NCBI GenBank assembly: GCA_964409985.1
Contig: CAYPEZ010000038.1
Span: forward strand, 1-8,531
Length of the DNA stretch: 8,531 nucleotides
Direction: 5' to 3'
DNA from: CAYPEZ01 sp964409985
GTDB taxonomy: Bacteria; Patescibacteriota; Minisyncoccia; Phycocordibacterales; UBA6899
A model generated the notes under the pieces. It saw only the letters and a program-made list of their open reading frames with translations. It did not search any database and was not told where the DNA came from. The position numbers and the translations under genes were made by a program. Positions 1-5,479 of this stretch are shown here, one piece after another (within the stretch, counting starts at the first letter, position 1; each line of letters begins with the position of its first letter).

Positions 1-1
1 G

Positions 2-286
2 CTTCAGACTGCCTCAATAGGGAATGTTGGCGATGGAGACGTAAAAGACATTGAACAAGAGATACAAGAAGTCCACATTCAGAACGAAAAAAGAAAAAAG
101 CGGCAGGGAGACACAGGAAAATCATCACATCGAAGTGAGGGGAATCAAGAACGTATTATTGTGTGCCGGATTGAGCAAGACACAATGAGAGAAATTTCAG
201 TACAAAAAGACAAGGTACAAGAGTACCTTCAGGATGGATTCATTGAGGGGAAGTGTCCTGTAGCTGCCAACGACAACCAAGAATAA
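2..286 (+). CDS. C-terminal fragment of an unrecognised charged protein
   Basis: An open frame runs from the left edge to a TAA at 284-286, giving 94 codons with no stop; the start lies outside the window. I do not recognise the family. The visible part is very polar. It starts with an acidic stretch, followed by a basic run (E-K-R-K-K-R-Q, about residues 29-35) and a Ser/Gly/Asn linker. A more ordered tail then begins with E-R-I-I-V-C-R-I-E and ends E-Y-L-Q-D-G-F-I-E-G-K-C-P. There is no membrane segment or signal peptide. The length of open frame without stops and its protein-like composition favour a real gene. It ends 17 bases before the next start, just ahead of a -10 box, so it probably belongs to a transcript entering from the left. 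Function unknown. Confidence 0.6.
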   Translation, partial: LQTASIGNVGDGDVKDIEQEIQEVHIQNEKRKKRQGDTGKSSHRSEGNQERIIVCRIEQDTMREISVQKDKVQEYLQDGFIEGKCPVAANDNQE

Positions 287-291
287 CATTG

Positions 292-297
292 TATACT
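292..297 (+). promoter_or_regulatory. -10 box for a predicted leaderless YjdF-like mRNA
   Basis: TATACT (5 of 6 to the sigma-70 consensus) ends 6 bases before the ATG at 304, so transcription would begin at or next to the start codon. An A-C-G-A-C-A at 270-275 (4 of 6) sits 16 bases upstream as a possible weak -35. The same geometry recurs at 2267 and 4010, which supports it. Promoter activity is inference. Confidence 0.45.
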
Positions 298-303
298 TAA
301 GGG

Positions 304-906
304 ATGACATCAACTGGAAAAATCCCCGCAATATTACTCCTCGCATATGTGGTGCTTTGTGCGGTTCTTGCTTTCCATCCATATGACCGAGCTACGTGGT
401 TTGCAGAAAATTTAACAGTCTGGATCATTGTGGGTGTTATGACAATCTTGTGGTGGCGAGGGATCCGTTTTTCGAACGCCGCATATGTCTTCGCAAGTGT
501 CCTCATTTTTCTTCATACCATTGGAGGTCATTTTACGTTTGAGCGCGTTCCGTTTGACTGGTTTACAAATCTCTTCGGCTTCGAACGCAACCACTATGAC
601 CGAATCGCGCATTTCTCAGTTGGATTCTACGCTTTTGCCATCGCAGAGTGGCTCTCCGTGAAGCGACTCGTGGCGAATCGATTTCTCCTCTTCACGTATC
701 CAGTGTTTGTCATCGCCACTATCGCAATGACATATGAACTTGTCGAATGGTGGTATGCCGCTGGTGCAACTACTGCTGAAGCAGCAGCGAATTACCTTGG
801 AAGCCAGGGCGATATATGGGATGCACAAAAGGACATGCTGGCAGATACACTAGGTGCAATCGTAGCAACAATACTATTTTTTATCTTTCGAAAACCAAAA
901 CTATGA
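304..906 (+). CDS. yjdF: DUF2238 (YjdF-like) inner-membrane protein
   Basis: A 200-residue polytopic membrane protein with about six hydrophobic segments (roughly 7-24, 38-51, 58-74, 101-117, 127-147, 180-195). It carries the conserved polar landmarks of the DUF2238/E. coli YjdF family: H-P-Y-D-R at 25-29, H-T-I-G-G-H at 71-76, R-N-H-Y-D-R near 95-100 followed by H103-F, Y-E-L-V-E-W at 144-149, and L-G-S-Q-G-D-I-W-D-A-Q-K-D-M at 165-178. The many conserved His, Asp, Glu and Arg residues at membrane edges suggest an ion- or metal-linked or enzymatic role, but the family has no established function. Length is full for the family. The ATG at 304 is chosen because it gives a complete first helix and follows a -10 box directly. 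The stop overlaps the msrA start by ATGA, so the two are probably translationally coupled. The symbol follows E. coli; B. subtilis yjdF is an unrelated gene. Confidence 0.88.
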   Translation: MTSTGKIPAILLLAYVVLCAVLAFHPYDRATWFAENLTVWIIVGVMTILWWRGIRFSNAAYVFASVLIFLHTIGGHFTFERVPFDWFTNLFGFERNHYDRIAHFSVGFYAFAIAEWLSVKRLVANRFLLFTYPVFVIATIAMTYELVEWWYAAGATTAEAAANYLGSQGDIWDAQKDMLADTLGAIVATILFFIFRKPKL

Positions 907-1394
907 AGAAGACTGAGTCACAAAAACATCTTGAAACGGCCATTCTTGCGGCTGGATGCTTCTGGGGTGTAGAGGAAGCGTTCCGTACTCTTCCTGGGGT
1001 TGTTGCCACTGAAGTCGGATACACAGGGGGTGATGTTGATGAGCCTACATATGAGCAGGTCTGTGATGGGAACACGGGTCACGCAGAAGCAGTAAAAATT
1101 ACTTTCGACCCCAAAGAACTTCCATATGAGCAGATCCTTGAAGTGTTCTGGGAGTCACACGATCCAACAACAATGAATCGTCAAGGTCCTGATGTTGGGG
1201 AGCAGTATCGTTCAGCAATTTTTTATCTAACACCAGAGCAGAAGGAACTTGCAGAATGGTCAAAACAAGCCGCACAAAATCGATTCTCAAAAAAAATTGT
1301 GACCCATATTGAAAAAGCTCGTGAATGGTGGAAAGCAGAAGGGTATCACCAGCAGTACTTTCTCAAACGTGGTGGCGGGACTTGCCATATCTAA
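903..1394 (+). CDS. msrA: Peptide methionine-S-sulfoxide reductase MsrA
   Basis: The 163-residue product reduces the S-epimer of methionine sulfoxide in proteins and free methionine, repairing oxidative damage in the cytoplasm with thioredoxin-type reductant. Seen in the sequence: the G-C-F-W-G active-site motif at 18-22 with catalytic Cys19, G-Y-T-G-G at about 38-42, G-H-A-E-A-V, then F-W-E-S-H-D-P-T with downstream Q-G-P-D-V-G-E-Q-Y-R-S, and Y-H-Q-Q-Y-F near the end. The C-terminal G-G-T-C-H-I puts a likely resolving Cys at 161. No MsrB domain is fused and none is next door. The frame stays open further upstream (from 816), but that stretch lies inside the YjdF-like gene and has no homology, so the ATG at 903 is the start. 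The start shares ATGA with the preceding stop and has no Shine-Dalgarno, consistent with translational coupling. Confidence 0.97.
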   Translation: MKKTESQKHLETAILAAGCFWGVEEAFRTLPGVVATEVGYTGGDVDEPTYEQVCDGNTGHAEAVKITFDPKELPYEQILEVFWESHDPTTMNRQGPDVGEQYRSAIFYLTPEQKELAEWSKQAAQNRFSKKIVTHIEKAREWWKAEGYHQQYFLKRGGGTCHI

Positions 1395-1415
1395 GATAAA
1401 AGACAGTACGAATCT

Positions 1416-1829
1416 ATGGTAGATACTGATTGGGCGCCAAAAGATCGAGAGGAATCATTTGGAGTCATTGTATTCCGTGGCGACAAAAAACAAGAAGTTC
1501 TTCTTGTTGAGACGGATCACTGGGGTTTTCCTAAGGGGCATCCAGAGTTAGGGGAGGACGGCCTCACTGCTGCGTTACGTGAGGTAAAAGAGGAAACTGG
1601 AATTTCTCCATACATCAACAACGAAAGTCTTATTTTTCGAGATCAATATGAAGTTCGTCGTGATGGGAGGACCACAAAAAAGACCGTTACGTACTGGGTT
1701 GGATCTGGAGAAGGGGAAGTGAAGCCGCAGCCTGGGGAAATTCAGAGTGCGCGCTGGGTTCCTGTACAAGAAGCACTCCACATGCTCTCGTATGACGGTG
1801 TGCGCAATCTCTTCAGGGGCCTGCTATAA
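1416..1829 (+). CDS. Nudix hydrolase, Ap4A-hydrolase-like
   Basis: A 137-residue single-domain Nudix enzyme. The Nudix box G-x5-E-x7-R-E-V-x-E-E-x-G-I is intact at 41-63, with the metal-binding R-E-V-K-E-E at 55-60. The W-G-F-P-K-G-H leading into the box (36-42), the K-T-V-T-Y-W strand in the middle and the late A-R-W-V-P-V-Q-E-A-L resemble the asymmetric diadenosine-tetraphosphate hydrolases (NUDT2 type). The likely reaction is Mg-dependent cleavage of Ap4A to ATP and AMP, which would clear a stress-linked dinucleotide. Substrate assignment from sequence alone is uncertain, and another nucleoside diphosphate derivative is possible. It lies 21 bases after msrA with no terminator between, so it is probably cotranscribed. 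The ATG at 1416 has no Shine-Dalgarno. Its TAA stop lies inside the -10 box of mscL. Confidence 0.9.
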   Translation: MVDTDWAPKDREESFGVIVFRGDKKQEVLLVETDHWGFPKGHPELGEDGLTAALREVKEETGISPYINNESLIFRDQYEVRRDGRTTKKTVTYWVGSGEGEVKPQPGEIQSARWVPVQEALHMLSYDGVRNLFRGLL

Positions 1830-1830
1830 T
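1822..1830 (+). promoter_or_regulatory. Extended -10 promoter of mscL
   Basis: TGCTATAAT is a perfect extended -10 (TG-N-TATAAT). No convincing -35 is seen 16-18 bases upstream, as expected for extended -10 promoters. Transcription would start near 1837, leaving a short leader of about 26 bases before the mscL ATG at 1863. The TAA stop of the preceding Nudix gene (1827-1829) is embedded in the hexamer. The call is from sequence match only. Confidence 0.6.
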
Positions 1831-1862
1831 TCAGAGTACTTAATTATTAGCTTCGTACGTCT

Positions 1863-2225
1863 ATGCTTCAAGAATTCAAAGCGTTTGCGATGAAAGGAAA
1901 TGTGGTTGATTTAGCAGTCGGTGTCGTTATTGGGGGTGCCTTTGGGGCAATTGTCACCTCGCTCGTTGGTGACATTATTATGCCTATTATTGGCATGCTG
2001 ACGGGGGGTCTTGATTTCTCCGGTCTTTCCATCAAGGTGGGTGAGGCAACGATTGCATATGGGAAGTTTATTCAAGCAGCTTTTGTCTTTGTTGTTGTCG
2101 CCTTTGCACTCTTTATGGTTGTGAAAGCTATGAATACCATGAAGAAAAAAGAAGAAGCAAAGCCATCAGAACCACCAGCAGACGTGAAGCTTCTCACGGA
2201 GATTCGCGATCTTCTCAAGAAATAG
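1863..2225 (+). CDS. mscL: Large-conductance mechanosensitive channel MscL
   Basis: A 120-residue channel subunit that opens under membrane tension to release solutes during hypo-osmotic shock; MscL works as a homopentamer in the inner membrane. The N-terminal amphipathic helix ([12 protein letters not shown]) leads into the pore helix TM1 with the diagnostic [13 protein letters not shown] at 16-28 and D-I-I-M-P-I-I-G at 37-44. A short periplasmic loop and TM2 (about 67-88) follow. The C-terminal bundle helix is [13 protein letters not shown] at 108-120, after a Lys/Glu/Pro linker. It is slightly shorter than E. coli MscL (136), mainly in the loop. It has its own promoter and is followed 9 bases after the stop by a strong intrinsic terminator, so it is the last gene of the first block. 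Confidence 0.97.
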   Translation: MLQEFKAFAMKGNVVDLAVGVVIGGAFGAIVTSLVGDIIMPIIGMLTGGLDFSGLSIKVGEATIAYGKFIQAAFVFVVVAFALFMVVKAMNTMKKKEEAKPSEPPADVKLLTEIRDLLKK

Positions 2226-2234
2226 TTTCAGTAG

Positions 2235-2267
2235 AATCACCACAAGACAACGTGGTGATTGTTTTTT
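2235..2267 (+). terminator. Rho-independent terminator after mscL
   Basis: A perfect 9-bp stem is formed by AATCACCAC (2235-2243) and GTGGTGATT (2252-2260) with an 8-base loop. It is followed by G and six T (2262-2267). The position immediately after the mscL stop fits transcription termination. The last T of the run is also the first base of the next TATAAT. Confidence 0.92.
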
Positions 2268-2272
2268 ATAAT
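2267..2272 (+). promoter_or_regulatory. -10 box for a predicted leaderless pilin-transglycosylase mRNA
   Basis: A perfect TATAAT ends 7 bases before the ATG at 2280, so the transcript should start within a base or so of the start codon. An A-A-G-A-C-A (4 of 6) lies exactly 17 bases upstream at 2244-2249, in the loop of the terminator hairpin, and could act as a weak -35. The A-G-G-A at 2276-2279 touches the ATG and is too close to serve as a Shine-Dalgarno. Confidence 0.6.
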
Positions 2273-2279
2273 AAAAGGA

Positions 2280-3266
2280 ATGTTTAGGGTTTTTCTTTTT
2301 CTCACTGTTCTTATTCCAAGTGCAGCGTATGCCATAGACTATACCCCTCTCGTGAACCTTCCGTTTGTTGGCAGCGAGGGACCAACAACTGGCGGATATC
2401 TCGTAGCGATCTTTAAGCTTTTGATCGGACTTGCGGGGATCATTGCCGTGGTGCGCTTGGTTCTGTGCGGGTTTAAGGCAATTGTGAGTCCAATCCCTTC
2501 AGCTCGCCATGATGCAAACGAATGTGTTCTCGGTGTTGTGTCAGGCCTCCTTCTTATTTTTTCTTCGTGGATTATTCTCGACCAAATAAATCCCAAAATT
2601 CTTTCTACAGAATTTGCTCCTCCCACGATCATTGGAAATACAGGAAATTCTTCTGGGGATGGACAGCCGGGAGCACCTGTTGATTGTGGCTCAGCAAATC
2701 TTTGTTCTGGAAATTCACCAGGCCAAACTCTATGTTTTTCTGCGAATGCTGCATGTGCTCCATATGCAGCATATGCTGATCGCTATGCTGGCGGGGGCAT
2801 CAATGCGAGTGTTCTGCGTGAAGTGATGGCACAGGAGTCGTCATGCAATATAGGACAGACAAATCCAATATCAGGAGCTTGCGGTTTAATGCAGTTAGTG
2901 CCTTCAACAGCACAGGTGTATCGTGGTGCATGTGGTGTAACCAGTCAGATCGACTGTGCGTGGCTAAGAAATCCAGCAAATGCTGAAGCTAGTGTCTGTC
3001 TAGCGGCTGCCTATCTTCGTTCACTTCAAAGTGGAATATGTGGTGGCGGCATTCGACAAGTTTTGGCTGGATACAATGGTGGCTTCGGTGCTTGTCAGAT
3101 GAGTCAGGACTGCGCATCAATGCAAAGTTGTGATGGGGGTTCAGTCCGTAGGTGGGAGTGTCCGTATGACAACCCACAACACACGATATGCAACAAAGAT
3201 CGTACAAGTGGAAACTATGAGGAAACTCGTCGATATGTTCCCGAAATTCTCACTTGTCTTCAATAA
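2280..3266 (+). CDS. T4SS-pilin-like domain fused to cysteine-rich lytic transglycosylase
   Basis: This 328-residue exported protein has two parts. Residues 1-18 form a signal peptide ending A-A-Y-A. Residues 40-62 and 83-100 are two hydrophobic helices separated by a short charged loop and ending S-S-W-I-I-L-D-Q-I-N-P, the signature of the T4SS_pilin (VirB2/TrbC-like) proteins common in Patescibacteria. A Gly/Ser/Pro linker (about 113-135) leads to a lytic transglycosylase (SLT, lysozyme-like) domain. That domain has A-Q-E-S with catalytic Glu186, G-L-M-Q-L-V-P-S-T-A at 202-211, A-E-A-S-V-C-L-A-A-A-Y-L at 235-246 and A-G-Y-N-G-G at 263-268. The C-terminal part has 16 cysteines, suggesting disulfides outside the cell. 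It likely cleaves glycan strands near a secretion or pilus apparatus, as VirB1 does. A TTG start at 2259 is possible in frame but lies inside the terminator; ATG 2280 gives the signal peptide. The next gene starts 1 base after the stop. Confidence 0.85.
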   Translation: MFRVFLFLTVLIPSAAYAIDYTPLVNLPFVGSEGPTTGGYLVAIFKLLIGLAGIIAVVRLVLCGFKAIVSPIPSARHDANECVLGVVSGLLLIFSSWIILDQINPKILSTEFAPPTIIGNTGNSSGDGQPGAPVDCGSANLCSGNSPGQTLCFSANAACAPYAAYADRYAGGGINASVLREVMAQESSCNIGQTNPISGACGLMQLVPSTAQVYRGACGVTSQIDCAWLRNPANAEASVCLAAAYLRSLQSGICGGGIRQVLAGYNGGFGACQMSQDCASMQSCDGGSVRRWECPYDNPQHTICNKDRTSGNYEETRRYVPEILTCLQ

Positions 3267-3267
3267 T

Positions 3268-3972
3268 ATGAAATATGTAATTGCCTCTCTTTTTCTTGTT
3301 GCTCCATTCTTTTGGTCTTCGTTGGCATCAGCAGACGAGGTGTTGCTCAACGATCCCCTTGTATATACATCGTACGAAATACCATTAGTGTATGACGGTG
3401 CCAAAGACGAGATTGTGTTAGGTGGAAAGGCGACAAGCTCTTATGTGCTCGTTAGCAAGACATATGTTTCACCAAAAGGAGGATTTGAAAGCCCTTTTCT
3501 GGGAATTTCTGTCGGGCCAAAAGAAAAAATAAACCAGCGATTCGCTATCCCTCGCCCTGAGTTCCAGATCACAGGGGAAAAAACGACATATTCTGTTCCT
3601 GCTCCGTATTTCCCGGCAGCTGACCGCATTGATATCTATAAGGGATCAAAAAAACTTTTTTCTATCGATATTTCAAACTCACGTTTGTGTGTCGAGGATG
3701 GGATGTGTTTCAGCGATGCAGGGGAGAATACAATGAACTGCCCGTCAGACTGCACCACACTCCTCCCCGCTTCAAAACCGAGCATTCAGCCCCCACCCAA
3801 ACCTCAGCCGACGGTTACTCCTGGAGCTCTTCCCCCTCGGGCTAATGTCGTGGAACCCCTCGTAAGTTCAGAAAAGAAGGATGTCTCTCGCATTATTCTC
3901 TCAGGGATTCTCTTCGTCCTTGGAATGGCATCGTTTGTTTTTTGGCTGTATCTGCGTCGTAGAAATAGATAA
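3268..3972 (+). CDS. Exported type-I membrane protein with cysteine motif
   Basis: A 234-residue protein with no recognised enzymatic domain. Residues 1-22 are a signal peptide (M-K-Y-V-I-A-S-L...S-L-A-S-A). Residues 23-138 look beta-rich and lack cysteines. Residues 139-162 hold a compact motif C141-V-E-D-G-x-C147-x-S-D-A-G-E-N-x-x-N-C158-P-S-D-C162; its Asp/Glu and four Cys suggest a small disulfide- or calcium-stabilised knot. I have seen similar C-x-x-D-G-x-C...D-C tails in Patescibacteria surface proteins, but the function is unknown. A proline-rich linker (about 167-198) leads to a C-terminal membrane helix at 208-229 and a basic tail R-R-R-N-R, the stop-transfer arrangement of a surface-anchored protein. 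The frame is open further upstream (from 3130) but overlaps the transglycosylase; ATG 3268 yields the signal peptide. It starts 1 base after the preceding stop, so it is surely cotranscribed and probably acts with that protein. Confidence 0.85.
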   Translation: MKYVIASLFLVAPFFWSSLASADEVLLNDPLVYTSYEIPLVYDGAKDEIVLGGKATSSYVLVSKTYVSPKGGFESPFLGISVGPKEKINQRFAIPRPEFQITGEKTTYSVPAPYFPAADRIDIYKGSKKLFSIDISNSRLCVEDGMCFSDAGENTMNCPSDCTTLLPASKPSIQPPPKPQPTVTPGALPPRANVVEPLVSSEKKDVSRIILSGILFVLGMASFVFWLYLRRRNR

Positions 3973-4009
3973 CGTTTCAATCCACAGCGTTTTTGCTCTG
4001 TCCTCAGGG

Positions 4010-4015
4010 TATGAT
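4010..4015 (+). promoter_or_regulatory. -10 box for a predicted leaderless L,D-transpeptidase mRNA
   Basis: TATGAT (5 of 6 to consensus) ends 6 bases before the ATG at 4022, in the 49-base gap between genes. No good -35 is visible at the usual distance. The intervening bases are G-G-G-G-G-T, which is too close to the ATG for a normal Shine-Dalgarno. The spacing matches the elements at 292 and 2267. Confidence 0.45.
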
Positions 4016-4021
4016 GGGGGT

Positions 4022-5470
4022 ATGTATCGTCGAGGTATTTTGTGGATATTGTTCGCTCTCGTAATCATTCCAGGGATGGCTTTTGCGGTGACCGAAATAC
4101 TTGATGAAACAAATGATGTCTTTGTGCGTCTGCCAGATTCTTACCTTGATGCAAATCATTTTTCACCGCCACAAGAGGGACGCGCTTTGGTCGCAGATCT
4201 CAGCGGAATGACACTCACACTCTATGATCAAGGAGTGGCAACTGCAACGTACCCCATTCTTTCAAAGGGAAGAAAAGGCACCCCGTGGGAAACTCCAGGA
4301 GGGGTGTATCAAGTCCTTTCAAAAGAAAAAACACATTTTTCTTCACTTGGTCATGTGTTTATGCCATGGAGCATGCAATTTTATGGAAATTTTTTTATTC
4401 ACGGATGGCCGTATGACGCAGATGGCAACGATGTTCCGCGGGGGTACTCAGGTGGGTGTATTCGTTTGTCGACCCCAGATGCTGAACAAGTATATGCGTT
4501 TGCTGAACGTGGTACTTCTGTGATCGTAAGGGCAAAAAATGATGTTGCATTGTCAGGAGGGTATTATGTATCAACCAACGAACCCCCACCGACGCTTTCA
4601 GCAACATCATTTGTTGTTATGGATTTGGATCGTGGGCAAATACTCTGGAAGAAAAATCCTCAGATGCAGTTTCGAGATCCACTCACGGGAAAGTTTCTCT
4701 CAGCACTTGCTTCACTTGAACATATGAATCAATATACACCCAGAGATCTCCCGCGAGGATCAGTGTTTTCATCATCATGGATGGATGCTCGTACAGCTCT
4801 CCCAGCAAGAGATCTTATTGCTCCGCTTCTCTTTACAAAAGATACCACCATTGAGGAGTTACTCGCCGGTATTCATGGAAAACGCCTCTTTTTGAATGCC
4901 ATGAGAGGAAAAGCAACCGCAGTTGGTATGACTGGAACGACCGTTGATGATCTTGGAGGTCCATCAACCACAAACATGACAACGGTGACTGATATGGTCC
5001 ATCTCTTGAGAGCGCTTGATCAATCCAAACGTTACGTACTTGAAGTCACAGCATCTCCGTTGATATCAATACCCGATCAGCCAGGCGAAGCGCCAACCGT
5101 CCTTGTAAACATGCTCCGTGTGGTAGGGGTTCAAGAGGGAATTAGAGGAGGTATGGTGGACCATCAGTCTGGGAACGGCCTGTATGTCTTTGATGTGGAA
5201 ACCACAGATGCTGGGCCACGTTCATTGGCTGTTGCGTTTGGAGGAAGTACGGCGCCGGAGGAAGATATGTCTCTTCTTATGCGCTATGTTGGGCAAGGGG
5301 TACGATTTATCCCTGGAACCCAAGAAGGAGTTGTTTCTTCTGACGATGTAGGGTTTTTTACAAAAATTCGTTTGATCTGGAATAGAAAACGTATTGGCGA
5401 TATGCTTCTAGGTGAACGCGCACAAGACCGTACAGTGGTAGTGCGAGAAGTGTTCCAAAGCGCTCTGTAA
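4022..5470 (+). CDS. L,D-transpeptidase (YkuD) fused to degenerate D,D-carboxypeptidase-like domain
   Basis: A 482-residue exported protein. Residues 1-22 are a signal peptide (ending G-M-A-F-A). Residues 53-171 are a YkuD L,D-transpeptidase domain, which forms 3-3 crosslinks or attaches proteins to peptidoglycan through a cysteine. It has T-P-x-E-T-P-G-G at 87-94, I-H-G-W-P at 126-130 (His127) and S-G-G-C-I-R-L at 143-149 with nucleophile Cys146. The usual S-H-G-C is S-G-G-C here. Residues 193-431 match the course of peptidase S11 (PBP5/DacA-type) domains: S-F-V-V-M-D-L-D-R-G-Q-I-L-W-K-K-N, later F-L-N-A-M-R-G-K-A-T-A-V-G-M-T-G-T, and V-N-M-L-R-V-V-G-V. The three catalytic motifs are lost: S-x-x-K reads L-T-G-K (221-224), S-x-N is absent near 272-275, and K-T-G reads R-G-G (375-377). 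This half probably binds peptidoglycan or a partner. Residues 432-482 form a basic tail. The in-frame stretch from 3881 overlaps the upstream gene and is rejected. Confidence 0.87.
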   Translation: MYRRGILWILFALVIIPGMAFAVTEILDETNDVFVRLPDSYLDANHFSPPQEGRALVADLSGMTLTLYDQGVATATYPILSKGRKGTPWETPGGVYQVLSKEKTHFSSLGHVFMPWSMQFYGNFFIHGWPYDADGNDVPRGYSGGCIRLSTPDAEQVYAFAERGTSVIVRAKNDVALSGGYYVSTNEPPPTLSATSFVVMDLDRGQILWKKNPQMQFRDPLTGKFLSALASLEHMNQYTPRDLPRGSVFSSSWMDARTALPARDLIAPLLFTKDTTIEELLAGIHGKRLFLNAMRGKATAVGMTGTTVDDLGGPSTTNMTTVTDMVHLLRALDQSKRYVLEVTASPLISIPDQPGEAPTVLVNMLRVVGVQEGIRGGMVDHQSGNGLYVFDVETTDAGPRSLAVAFGGSTAPEEDMSLLMRYVGQGVRFIPGTQEGVVSSDDVGFFTKIRLIWNRKRIGDMLLGERAQDRTVVVREVFQSAL

Positions 5471-5479
5471 ACCATTGTT

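Noticed and set aside
816..902. Upstream extension of the msrA frame
   Set aside because: It lies inside the YjdF-like gene, has no MsrA-like residues, and the ATGA overlap at 903 gives a normal-length MsrA.
904..906. UGA recoding (Gracilibacteria/Absconditabacteria-type code)
   Set aside because: TGA ends the YjdF-like gene and murD at the expected family lengths, so it is a stop here.
3130..3267. Upstream extension of the cysteine-motif protein frame
   Set aside because: It overlaps the conserved end of the transglycosylase and would bury the signal peptide that starts at 3268.
2280..3972. Complete type IV secretion system
   Set aside because: Only a pilin-like/transglycosylase fusion is present; no ATPase, coupling protein or channel component lies in the window.
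3973..4009. Possible terminator between the cysteine-motif protein and the transpeptidase (ACAGCG...CTCTGT around T5)
   Set aside because: The stem is short and mismatched, and the T-run is in the loop and not after it.
3881..4021. Upstream extension of the transpeptidase frame
   Set aside because: It overlaps the preceding gene's membrane helix in another frame, and the signal peptide and -10 box point to 4022.
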